Shown here: positions 43,938-52,030 of the stretch, in pieces | Layout of the letters: every line of letters begins with the position of its first letter | Numbering within the stretch: position 1 is the first letter of the stretch | Assembly (NCBI RefSeq): GCF_046569695.1 | Contig: NZ_JBKHUI010000011.1 | Span: forward strand, 1-64,000 | Length of the DNA stretch: 64,000 nucleotides | DNA from: Kluyvera sp046569695 | GTDB lineage: Bacteria > Pseudomonadota > Gammaproteobacteria > Enterobacterales > Enterobacteriaceae | Direction of reading: 5' to 3' | Position numbers and translations under genes: made by a program | The notes under the pieces: generated by a model | Told to the model about the DNA's origin: nothing | Database searches by the model: none | What the model saw: only the letters and a program-made list of their open reading frames with translations

Positions 43938-44846
43938 TTAGCGGGCGTATAACGCGTCCCCTTTTGGTTCCGCGTAACCGTACTGTTTAAACAGCGCCTG
44001 ACCCTGTGCGCTTTGCATAAATTTGACGAATTTTTCGCCTTGTTCCACGCCATTAGGCGCATTTTTCAGTACCGCGGCGTAGAACACCATCGGCTGGGTA
44101 TGCAGAACCTGGTCTTTGCCCTGGGCGTCTTTAATGGTGAAGCTGACGGTGTCATACCACTGTTTTGCCATGGCCGGGTTGCTCAGGTTAATCTCATCCG
44201 GCAGCGCTACGTACGGCAGGTGCGCAGAGCGGATTTCGCTCTCATAGCCTGCGGCAGCGTCCACCTGACCGCTTTCAAGACGGGAGATCAGGCCGCCTTC
44301 CTGGTGGGTTTGCTGTGGATTTTGCAGGCTGTCGAGGATTTTCATCGCGATGCCCGGCTGCTGGTAATATTTCTCCGCCAGCATCAGCGTAAAGACGATG
44401 TTCTGACCTTTCGGATCAACGTACGGGTCGGTGCGCCCGAAGCTGATATCTTTTTGTGCCAGCAGATTAAGCCATGAGCCATCGTGTTTCTGATTGGCGG
44501 CGGCAAACTGGGCGCCATATTTTCCTTTCGGATTGTACGCTACCACCATGCTGGTGCTGGCAACGGGCACGGCTTTATCAATCAGCCCGGCATCTTTGAG
44601 GATCTGCATTGGACCTGGGTTGATGGAAACAAACACATCGGCCTCAATCTTGTGGCTGGCTAACAGACGAGCCATACCGTATGCCCCCTGACCTTGCCCT
44701 TGATAGTCACCGTTATCGGCTTTACTGAACGCAGGACCGAGCCCTTGATCCATGACTTTGCCCATTGAACCGGCGTAGGTGACGCGGATATCTTTTGCGA
44801 ACACCGCTGGGGTGCATACCATCAGCGCCAGAATCCCGTACTTCAT
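43938..44846 (-). CDS. periplasmic anion/metal-oxyanion binding protein
   Basis: A 302-residue solute-binding protein with a signal peptide of about 17 residues ending VFA. The mature start KDIRVTYAGSMGKVMDQGLG resembles molybdate/tungstate (ModA/WtpA) or sulfate-type binders. ATG 44846 has AGGA 5 bp upstream and is preferred over an in-frame start five codons earlier. It heads a two-gene unit with the permease. Ligand is inferred by resemblance only. Confidence 0.8.
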   Translation of the reverse strand: MKYGILALMVCTPAVFAKDIRVTYAGSMGKVMDQGLGPAFSKADNGDYQGQGQGAYGMARLLASHKIEADVFVSINPGPMQILKDAGLIDKAVPVASTSMVVAYNPKGKYGAQFAAANQKHDGSWLNLLAQKDISFGRTDPYVDPKGQNIVFTLMLAEKYYQQPGIAMKILDSLQNPQQTHQEGGLISRLESGQVDAAAGYESEIRSAHLPYVALPDEINLSNPAMAKQWYDTVSFTIKDAQGKDQVLHTQPMVFYAAVLKNAPNGVEQGEKFVKFMQSAQGQALFKQYGYAEPKGDALYAR

Positions 44847-45358
44847 TTTTCCTGAAACCATCGACTTGTCTCGTTATGTAGTTTTTTACATAGCGATTTT
44901 TCATGAAAAAGACGGCGCTGGCAACGACGATACAACGGTCGTTGAGCTTAAATTGAAAAAATACTCACTATGGAGTAAATCCTGTGTCTAACTAATTCTA
45001 AATATTAATATTTTATGATGATGTTAAATGATTGAACGGCATGATATTGAGGCTTTAATATCTAAAAATGGTGATAAATATGACAGCGGTACTTACTTTA
45101 CTGAATTATTCGGAAATGACGAATATTAAAAATAATATTTTTTTGTAGTGGATGAAATGAAATTCGTCAAATTAAAAAGCACTTTTAATTAATTGATTAA
45201 AAAGGACTAATTCTAATCATAAAAACCATTTTTAATCTGGGCTTTTCCCTTGCGCAATGGTGATTCCTGGTTATGTTTTTATAGGGCGAGGAAATATATC
45301 GTATCTCAACCAATTACCTTCTGGGGTTATATCAAATACTGAAAAATCGAGGGTCATA
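44847..45358. other. AT-rich intergenic region before the alkylsulfatase
   Basis: About 510 bp, much richer in A and T than the flanks. It holds a 33-codon frame from ATG 45028 to TAA 45129 (MIERHDIEALISKNG...) with no ribosome site; it may be a remnant of a foreign gene. No tRNA, repeat or strong hairpin is seen. The promoter of the alkylsulfatase must lie in the last part. Confidence 0.5.
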
Positions 45359-47335
45359 ATGAAAATAAAGCTTATTGTCAGAAGCCTGGCGCTGGCAGGT
45401 TTTATGTCGACAATTATCCTCCCGGCCTATGCCGACGTGACGCCAAAAGAGGCGACGGACACCACGCAAAAAGCTAACGATGCACTCTTAACTCAACTGC
45501 CTTTCTCCGACAATACCGACTTCACCAACGCCCACAAAGGCTTTATCGCCGCGCTGCCAACCGACGTAATTAAAGGCGAGCAGGGCAACGTTATCTGGAA
45601 CCCTCAACAGTACGCTTTTATTAAAGAGGGTGAAAAAGCCCCGGCTACCGTTAACCCGAGCCTGTGGCGTCAGTCGCAGCTGATTAATATCAGCGGGCTG
45701 TTTGAAGTGACCGATGGCGTCTACCAGATTCGCAATCTCGATCTTTCCAATATGACTATTATCGAAGGGAAAGAGGGGATCACGGTTGTTGACCCGCTGG
45801 TTTCGGCGGAAACCGCCAAAGTGGGGATGGACCTGTACTACAAAAACCGTGGCAAAAAGCCGGTGGTCGCGGTGATTTATACCCACAGCCACGTTGACCA
45901 CTACGGCGGCGTGCGCGGAGTGATAGACGAAGCCGACGTAAAAGCCGGTAAAGTTAAAGTGTACGCGCCGTCCGGCTTTATGGAAGCGGCGGTAGCGGAA
46001 AATATTATGGCCGGTAACGTGATGAGCCGCCGCGCCAGCTACATGTACGGCAACCTGTTAAAACCGGATGCGAAAGGGCAGGTTGGCGCAGGCTTGGGGA
46101 CCACCACCTCTGCGGGAACCGTGACCTTAATTGCCCCGACCAACATCATCGACAAGGACGGGCAGAAAGAGACGATCGATGGCCTGACCTATGACTTTAT
46201 GCTGGCTCCTGGCTCAGAAGCGCCGTCTGAAATGCTGTGGTTTATCGAAGAGAAAAAGCTCATTGAATCGGCAGAGGACGTGACGCATACGCTGCACAAC
46301 ACCTACTCGCTGCGCGGCGCGAAGATTCGTGAACCGTTGCCATGGTCGAAGTACATCAACGAAGCGATCGTCCGCTGGGGTGACAAAGCTGAAGTGATTA
46401 TGGCGCAGCACCATTGGCCGACCTGGGGCAATGAAAACGTGGTGAACCTGCTGAAGAGCCAGCGTGACCTCTATCGTTACATCAACGACCAGACGCTGCG
46501 CATGGCAAACGAAGGGCTGACCCGCGATGAAATCGCCGCTAACTTCAAGCTGCCGGACAGCCTGGCGAATACCTGGGCCAACCGCGGTTACTATGGATCG
46601 GTTAGCCACGACGTGAAGGCGACCTACGTGCTGTACCTCGGCTGGTTCGACGGCAACCCGGCGACCCTCGACGAGCTGCCGCCTGAAGAAGCGGCGAAGA
46701 AATTTGTCGACTATATGGGCGGCGCTGAGGCGATTCTGAAAAAAGCCAAAGAGGATTACGACCAGGGCAACTACCGCTGGGTGGCGCAGGTGGTCAGCAA
46801 AGTGGTCTTTGCCGATCCGCAAAACCAGGAGGCGCGTAATCTGGAAGCCGATGCGCTGGAGCAACTGGGCTATCAGGCCGAGTCAGGCCCGTGGCGTAAC
46901 TTTTACCTGACCGGCGCGCAGGAGCTGCGTAACGGCGTGGTGAAAGGGCCAACGCCGAACACCGCCAGCCCGGATACGGTACGTGCGATGACGCCGGAGA
47001 TGTTCTTTGACTATCTGGCCGTGCATATCAACGGTGAGAAGGCAGGGAAAGCGAAGTCGGTGTTTAACATCGACCTGGGCAACGATGGCGGCAAATATAA
47101 GCTGGAGCTGGAAAACGGTGTGCTGAACCATACCGCCAACGCGGAAGCGAAAGATGCCGATGCGACGCTGACCCTAGATAGGGCAACCCTGAACAAAATC
47201 ATCCTGAAAGAGGAAACGCTTAAACAGGCTGAAGATAAGGGCGAAGTGAAGATCAGCGGCAACGGAGCAAAACTCGACGAAATGCTGGGCTATATGGACA
47301 AGTTTGATTTCTGGTTCAATATCGTCACGCCATAA
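45359..47335 (+). CDS. secreted alkyl sulfatase (SdsA/YjcS family)
   Basis: A 658-residue periplasmic protein with a signal peptide (about 26 residues, ending AYA). The metallo-beta-lactamase zinc motif is T175-H176-S-H178-V-D180-H181. A dimerisation region follows, and a C-terminal SCP-2-like domain ends in FDFWFNIVTP. Such enzymes cleave primary alkyl sulfates such as SDS to alcohol and sulfate. ATG 45359 is chosen because it starts the signal peptide; the frame extends 34 codons upstream without support. A degenerate copy of its ends lies 1.5 kb downstream. Confidence 0.92.
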   Translation: MKIKLIVRSLALAGFMSTIILPAYADVTPKEATDTTQKANDALLTQLPFSDNTDFTNAHKGFIAALPTDVIKGEQGNVIWNPQQYAFIKEGEKAPATVNPSLWRQSQLINISGLFEVTDGVYQIRNLDLSNMTIIEGKEGITVVDPLVSAETAKVGMDLYYKNRGKKPVVAVIYTHSHVDHYGGVRGVIDEADVKAGKVKVYAPSGFMEAAVAENIMAGNVMSRRASYMYGNLLKPDAKGQVGAGLGTTTSAGTVTLIAPTNIIDKDGQKETIDGLTYDFMLAPGSEAPSEMLWFIEEKKLIESAEDVTHTLHNTYSLRGAKIREPLPWSKYINEAIVRWGDKAEVIMAQHHWPTWGNENVVNLLKSQRDLYRYINDQTLRMANEGLTRDEIAANFKLPDSLANTWANRGYYGSVSHDVKATYVLYLGWFDGNPATLDELPPEEAAKKFVDYMGGAEAILKKAKEDYDQGNYRWVAQVVSKVVFADPQNQEARNLEADALEQLGYQAESGPWRNFYLTGAQELRNGVVKGPTPNTASPDTVRAMTPEMFFDYLAVHINGEKAGKAKSVFNIDLGNDGGKYKLELENGVLNHTANAEAKDADATLTLDRATLNKIILKEETLKQAEDKGEVKISGNGAKLDEMLGYMDKFDFWFNIVTP

Positions 47336-47340
47336 TCCTG

Positions 47341-47372
47341 TAGGCCGGATGGCGCTAAGCTACTCCGGCCTA
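47341..47372. repeat. REP element
   Basis: A single palindromic unit, TAGGCCGG...CCGGCCTA, lies 5 bp after the alkylsulfatase stop. It may act as an mRNA stabiliser or terminator. Confidence 0.8.
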
Positions 47373-47478
47373 CCTTCATGGCAAGCTTTTATTGGTTTTA
47401 ATTTAAACAACGTTGCGCTTTTGGCGCATCTGCCGATGTGCGTAAATGCAACGTTGTGTCATTTTTACAGGTAGGACT

Positions 47479-48108
47479 ATGCAGAATTTACCGCCGATTC
47501 GCCCGGAGCAGAGCATTCAACGATTGACGGCGCTGCTGCAGCCGATAGCTGAAAAAATGAAGGTGGTTCCCCGTAAACGGATGACCTGGACGCACAAAAA
47601 CCAGCCGCAGCTTTTTCTCTTTCTGGAAGGTGAACTCTCCATCTTACGGGCATCAGACGGCCTGCTGATTGTCACCGTCTATGACCCCCATCTGTTCGGT
47701 ATTGCCGAGATGATCCAGCCGGTGCGCGGCCATTTGCTGCGGGCAGAGTCGGAATCGACCATTCTACGCGTGAATGCACAAACGGCGATGCAGATGTTCC
47801 GTGAAGAGGGCGTATGGGAAGATGTGGCTTCGGTGTTGTCGTATCATACCGCCTATCTTTTTTATCGTGACGCGCTGGTGGTTCAGCAACGCACCTACTC
47901 GGTCATTCGTAATCATCTGCAGGAGATGATTTTACTGCCTGAAGAGACGCGTATGAAAATATCGATCCTTGATTATATTCAGGAGCGCACGCATCTGTCG
48001 CGCAGTAGCGTATTAAATGTATTATCGGCGCTTAAAAATGGTAATTATATTGAGTTTAAACGTGGCGGTTATTTAATGTCGGTTAGTAGTTTGCCCGAGC
48101 GATTTTAG
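47479..48108 (+). CDS. IprA-like winged-helix regulator (cNMP-fold)
   Basis: A 209-residue protein with an N-terminal cyclic-nucleotide-like beta barrel and a C-terminal helix-turn-helix with ISILDYIQERTHLSRSSVL. The C-terminus is close to E. coli YaiV (IprA), an inhibitor of hydrogen peroxide resistance in Salmonella. ATG 47479 follows AGGTAGG. Standing between an alkylsulfatase and its deleted copy, it may regulate the locus. The regulated genes are not known. Confidence 0.78.
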   Translation: MQNLPPIRPEQSIQRLTALLQPIAEKMKVVPRKRMTWTHKNQPQLFLFLEGELSILRASDGLLIVTVYDPHLFGIAEMIQPVRGHLLRAESESTILRVNAQTAMQMFREEGVWEDVASVLSYHTAYLFYRDALVVQQRTYSVIRNHLQEMILLPEETRMKISILDYIQERTHLSRSSVLNVLSALKNGNYIEFKRGGYLMSVSSLPERF

Positions 48109-48120
48109 TTTAATGAAGAA

Positions 48121-48153
48121 AGCTCACTCATCAATGATGAGTGAGTTTTTTTT
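48121..48153. terminator. bidirectional terminator
   Basis: CTCACTCATCA pairs with TGATGAGTGAG and is followed by a T8 run in the plus direction, with an A-rich upstream flank. It separates the converging regulator and lipoprotein genes. Confidence 0.88.
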
Positions 48154-48535
48154 ATCCTTTTTCCAGCGGCTGCAATGAACTGCCCACGTGGTTAAGGCCG
48201 TCGAGATTCTGCGCTTTCAGATAATAGCGATTGATAAGCTGCAGCTGGTCGAGCTTGGACAGCGCCGCGTAGACCTGATGCGCCTCGCTATGAACGTCAA
48301 AAATATCACGGCTGCTAACATTTTGTAGATACTCTGTTTTTAGCGCTGCCGTGACGTTTTCTATGATGCGCTCATTGTTCTGATATTGTGCAGTGAGCGC
48401 GGCGGGTTCCGCAGGGTGCAGGCTCTGTGCGACCACCGGAACTTGCAGGGCATCAATTTTGCTCAACGTTTGCGGTTTATCAGCGCTACAGGCGGTTAAT
48501 GTGGCGGCCAGAAGAATAGCCGTCGCTTTATACAT
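48152..48535 (-). CDS. small hypothetical lipoprotein
   Basis: A 127-residue protein with a type II signal peptide. The lipobox LTAC puts the lipidated Cys at residue 16, and the +2 residue Ser predicts outer-membrane sorting. The mature part is helical and polar and the family is not recognised. It stands alone, converging on the IprA-like gene. Confidence 0.7.
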   Translation of the reverse strand: MYKATAILLAATLTACSADKPQTLSKIDALQVPVVAQSLHPAEPAALTAQYQNNERIIENVTAALKTEYLQNVSSRDIFDVHSEAHQVYAALSKLDQLQLINRYYLKAQNLDGLNHVGSSLQPLEKG

Positions 48536-48786
48536 GACATTTCCTGTTCTAACGAATAATGCTGCCTATTATCTTTTTATGCCGCGCGCTGGCGATAATC
48601 AATTTATTTATTTTTAAACAAGCTGGGGCTTGTGTATAAGTTTAAATTTAAATGGCTCTTATTTTTTTCACGTAAGTCGACGATGTTAATCTTGCCTCAT
48701 CGTTATTCAATCGAAAACGCTCCCGCCGCGGATTATATCAATAAGCCACTTCCTTTGTGCGGCGCAATGTTATGAATAGAGGCTTT

Positions 48787-49107
48787 ATGAAACTGAATAA
48801 ATTAGCGGGCTATATGGCCATCGCTGGCGTGTGCTCGAGCGCTGTCATTTCCCTGCCGGCAATCGCCCAGGAACCTGGTAAAGCGGCAACGGCACAGACC
48901 AAAGAGGCGAATGATGCTCTGTATACGCAACTGCCTTTCGCGGATAAAACCGATTTCGCTAATGCGCACATTATCCTTAAGGAAGAGACGCTGAAGCAGG
49001 CGGAAAACCAGGGCGATGTCCGTATCTCCGGTAACCACGCCAAAGTGGTTGATTTGTTGAGCTATATGGATAAGTTCGAGTTCTGGTTCAATATTGTGAC
49101 GCCATAA
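48787..49107 (+). CDS. internally deleted alkyl-sulfatase paralogue
   Basis: A 106-residue protein with a signal peptide (ending AIA), then TKEANDALYTQLPFADKTDF (residues 38-57) matching the start of the large sulfatase, and from residue 62 IILKEETLKQAENQGDVRIS continuing to FEFWFNIVTP, matching the last 45 residues. About 550 residues including the whole zinc domain are missing, in frame. ATG 48787 has AGAGG upstream. It cannot be a sulfatase; it may be a relic that still yields a small secreted protein. Confidence 0.75.
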   Translation: MKLNKLAGYMAIAGVCSSAVISLPAIAQEPGKAATAQTKEANDALYTQLPFADKTDFANAHIILKEETLKQAENQGDVRISGNHAKVVDLLSYMDKFEFWFNIVTP

Positions 49108-49118
49108 TCGTCTGCCTT

Positions 49119-49189
49119 CCCGGCGGCGCTACGCTTGGCCGGGGTACAGGATAAGTAGCCCGGTCAAGGCGTTCACGCTGACTCCGGGA
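49119..49189. repeat. two REP-like palindromes
   Basis: Two Klebsiella-type palindromic units, CCCGGCGGCGCTACGCTTGG with its partner end GGCCGGGG, and TAGCCCGG...CCGGGA, lie between the mini-sulfatase and the converging LacI-family gene. Confidence 0.7.
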
Positions 49190-50167
49190 TCAGGCACCGG
49201 AACTACGTCGCACCACTAATTCCACCGGCAGCATCACGTTCGCCTCCATTCGCTCACTGAGCAGAATGTCCAGCGCTTCCCGCGCTAACTGCTGTTTATC
49301 CACCGCCAGCGTGGTTAGCGGTGGCTGTGACCAGGCCGCCGGCTCGATATCATCAAACCCCACTATCGCGACATCTTCTGGCACCCGTAGGCCGCGCTCG
49401 GCGCACACCTGCAGTACCAGCAGCGCGGTGGCATCGTTGTAGGCAAAAAGGGCATCCGGCGGTTCGGCAAGGCTGAACAGCTCGTTTATCGCCCGTAGCA
49501 GCGACTGCTCGGTATCCAGTTGCGGCAGGGCAATGGCTTCGTACTCCGGCGGCATCAACAGCTTCGCGTCGTACAGCGCCTGACGATAGCCTTTTTCACG
49601 CTGACGAATGCTGTAATGGCCTAGCGTGCTGGCTAAAAATGCGATACGCGTGCGCCCTTGCTCCAGCAAATGTCGGGTGGCGAGATAGCCGCCCAGTAGG
49701 TTATCCGGGTTGACGCAGGGCAGACCGGGCGACCAGAGATCGACCAGTACTAACGGCAGCTTGAGTTGTTCGAGCACCGCCAGCAGTTCCGGCTCGAAGA
49801 ACCCCGCGCAGATTAATGCATCCGGCTGGTGGAGCATCACCTGATCGGCGACGGCATCGCCAGGGCCAACGGATAAAAAGCTTAGCGCAATGCTCTGTTC
49901 ACGGCATGCGGACTCCAGCCCCAAAAACAGCGGTGAGTAAAACGGCAGCGCGCGGCTGATATTGTGCTGACGGTGCAGTAAAAACAGCACCCGTTTGATC
50001 TTCTCGCTGCGCAGGCGGCCAAAGTCGTAGCCCTGCTGCTCCGCCACTGCAATAATGCGCTGCCGCGTCTCTTCCCGCAGGCCTGGCTGGCCCTTTAACG
50101 CGCGGGAGACTGCACCCGGCGACACGCCGCAGGCGGCGGCGATATCTCTGATTCTGACGGCTTTCAC
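49190..50167 (-). CDS. LacI-family regulator
   Basis: A 325-residue repressor. The N-terminal helix-turn-helix is RIRDIAAACGVSPGAVSRAL, with the hinge and a periplasmic-binding-type effector domain after it. It is 17 bp downstream of the ROK kinase gene on the same strand, so it is probably co-transcribed and controls that sugar kinase. Effector sugar unknown. Confidence 0.87.
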   Translation of the reverse strand: MKAVRIRDIAAACGVSPGAVSRALKGQPGLREETRQRIIAVAEQQGYDFGRLRSEKIKRVLFLLHRQHNISRALPFYSPLFLGLESACREQSIALSFLSVGPGDAVADQVMLHQPDALICAGFFEPELLAVLEQLKLPLVLVDLWSPGLPCVNPDNLLGGYLATRHLLEQGRTRIAFLASTLGHYSIRQREKGYRQALYDAKLLMPPEYEAIALPQLDTEQSLLRAINELFSLAEPPDALFAYNDATALLVLQVCAERGLRVPEDVAIVGFDDIEPAAWSQPPLTTLAVDKQQLAREALDILLSERMEANVMLPVELVVRRSSGA

Positions 50168-50184
50168 CTGTTCACATCCTGTCT

Positions 50185-51090
50185 TTATGCTTTACGTTGG
50201 GCACCGAGCCAGGCCGCGCCGCGAACGCCGCTGCTGTCGCCGTGGCGCGCCTGTAGAATTGAGGTGCAGCACTGTTTGCCGAAGACATACTGCGCAATAC
50301 GCGCCTGCAGCCCGTCGTAGAGTTGTGGGATATTCGATACGCCTCCACCGATGACAATCGCATCCGGGTCGAGGGTGTTGACGACGCCTGCCAGCGCCCG
50401 CGCAACCTGATCCTGATAGCGTTCCCATAGCGCAGCAACCTGCTCATCACCGCCGTTCAGCCGCGCAACGATCTGTGGGACTTTATCATGTTTACTAAAC
50501 GATTTGGCATATTGACGCTCCAGGCCACTGCCGGAGATAAAACTCTCGATACAGTTGCTTTGGCCGCAGTAGCACTGTGCTGACTCGCCGTCTTTTACGG
50601 GATGATAGTGGGGCAGGACGTTGTGACCCCACTCACCGGCACAGGCGTTCGGCCCCGTGATCAAACGGTTATCCACGCACAGCCCGCCGCCGCAGCCGGT
50701 GCCGAGGATCACGCCAAACACCACGCCGTAGCCTTTCCCCGCGCCGTCTATGGCTTCTGACAAGGTGAAGCAGTTAGCGTCGTTGGTCACCGCAACGGGC
50801 ATACTGAAATGTTGTTCGAGTTGCTGTACAAAGGGTTGTTGGTTCAATACCAGAATATTGGAATTCTTGATAAGCCCGTCGGTGGCAGAGGCGCCGGGTA
50901 TGCCAAGCCCGATGGAGAGTGAGTGCGTGGTTGCCGCTCTGGCGGCGTCAATTGCCGCGATAACCGAATGGAAAAAAGCCTCGTAGCTCTGCTTTTGCGT
51001 ACTGTAGCGCTGGCGGTAAAGCGTTTCGCCCTGGTCATCCAGCACCACCGCCTCAATTTTGGTCCCGCCTATATCCAGCCCTAATCTCAT
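50185..51090 (-). CDS. ROK-family sugar kinase (Mak-like fructokinase)
   Basis: A 301-residue ROK kinase. The ATP-binding motif LDIGGTKIE is at residues 5-13, the catalytic aspartate lies in NDANCF, and the zinc motif is built by CYCGQSNCIE with the ROK signature GTGCGGG. The closest remembered protein is E. coli Mak (manno/fructokinase), but specificity is not proven. Likely the first gene of a two-gene operon with its own LacI regulator. Confidence 0.85.
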   Translation of the reverse strand: MRLGLDIGGTKIEAVVLDDQGETLYRQRYSTQKQSYEAFFHSVIAAIDAARAATTHSLSIGLGIPGASATDGLIKNSNILVLNQQPFVQQLEQHFSMPVAVTNDANCFTLSEAIDGAGKGYGVVFGVILGTGCGGGLCVDNRLITGPNACAGEWGHNVLPHYHPVKDGESAQCYCGQSNCIESFISGSGLERQYAKSFSKHDKVPQIVARLNGGDEQVAALWERYQDQVARALAGVVNTLDPDAIVIGGGVSNIPQLYDGLQARIAQYVFGKQCCTSILQARHGDSSGVRGAAWLGAQRKA

Positions 51091-51136
51091 TGCCGTCTTC
51101 CTGATAGTCAGTAGGTTAATGGCAACGCAGTTTAGG

Positions 51137-51159
51137 TATTTTGTTTACTATACAAAATA
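51137..51159. promoter_or_regulatory. candidate operator upstream of the ROK kinase
   Basis: A perfect 8-bp inverted repeat TATTTTGT-N7-ACAAAATA is centred about 60 bp upstream of the kinase start, within the expected promoter. The TTTTG/CAAAA core also recalls Mlc/NagC-type sites. Which regulator binds is not known. Confidence 0.45.
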
Positions 51160-51258
51160 GACGGACGGTAATTTTGTGATGGTGTCCGGAAAAATTCACC
51201 GTGACGGAGGCTGGCGGCTTCTCACCCGCAATAGCAAGAAGCCGCACGGCAGAGTGGC

Positions 51259-51819
51259 TTAGAAACGATAGCCGACGCCGATGTTGAAACCGTTGATCTG
51301 GTATTTGTCTTCGATATCGGCGGTGGTGCCTTCATAGCCGACGTTTACCGTCAGGTTTTCGATCGGATTGATGATAACTCCTGCGCCGTAGGCAAAGGAG
51401 GTGGAATGGCGAGACTCGCTCTCACGATAAATTTCGTTGTTGCTCGACTCCAGCCATTTTACATCGATGTCGGCTTTGGTTCGTGCCGCGCCGCCCAATG
51501 CATAAAGGGAGACGTATTCGTTGATGCGGTAGGCCGGGCCGACCATCAGTGAATAATATTTAACGTCAATATTGGTATTAACCGAGTCAGAATCAACATA
51601 ATAATTACGGTCTTCGCTGCCGCTCATATAGGTAAATGAACCGACAACGCTGAACGGAGAATCAAATTCGTAGCGATATTGCAGGTTAACGCCGCGAATA
51701 TTATTGAAGTCCTTAACATCGGCCTGAGCATAGCCAATAGAAACGCTTTGGCTATCCGCAATAGCCATTCCACTTGCCAGGCTCCCCATAACCAAAACTG
51801 CCAGAGATAGTTTTTTCAC
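51259..51819 (-). CDS. Ail/Lom-family outer membrane protein
   Basis: A 186-residue OmpX-like eight-stranded barrel with a signal peptide (ending AIA at 21) and a C-terminal aromatic GVGYRF signature recognised by the BAM machinery. Related proteins (Ail, Lom, PagC, OmpX) take part in adhesion and serum resistance. It lies 211 bp downstream of the autotransporter, on the same strand. Confidence 0.88.
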   Translation of the reverse strand: MKKLSLAVLVMGSLASGMAIADSQSVSIGYAQADVKDFNNIRGVNLQYRYEFDSPFSVVGSFTYMSGSEDRNYYVDSDSVNTNIDVKYYSLMVGPAYRINEYVSLYALGGAARTKADIDVKWLESSNNEIYRESESRHSTSFAYGAGVIINPIENLTVNVGYEGTTADIEDKYQINGFNIGVGYRF

Positions 51820-52030
51820 TTATTAAAATCCTTTAAAATTATTGTGTTGCGTATATCAGTGAGTTTTAAAAGCGAAGGGAGTATATCGGTAATAATATTA
51901 TTGATGAACTACCTGAATTTATGGGCAATAGCTGGAGTATTGTTTTTAGTATAAGGTTTGAGGGCTAGGAATAATCTGAGAATATAGCAGGATAGAGGCT
52001 GGCTCTGGAATACCAGAGCCAGCAGTTTAA

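Noticed and set aside
45028..45129. 33-codon ORF in the gap before the alkylsulfatase
   Set aside because: No ribosome site; could be a remnant, but nothing supports translation.
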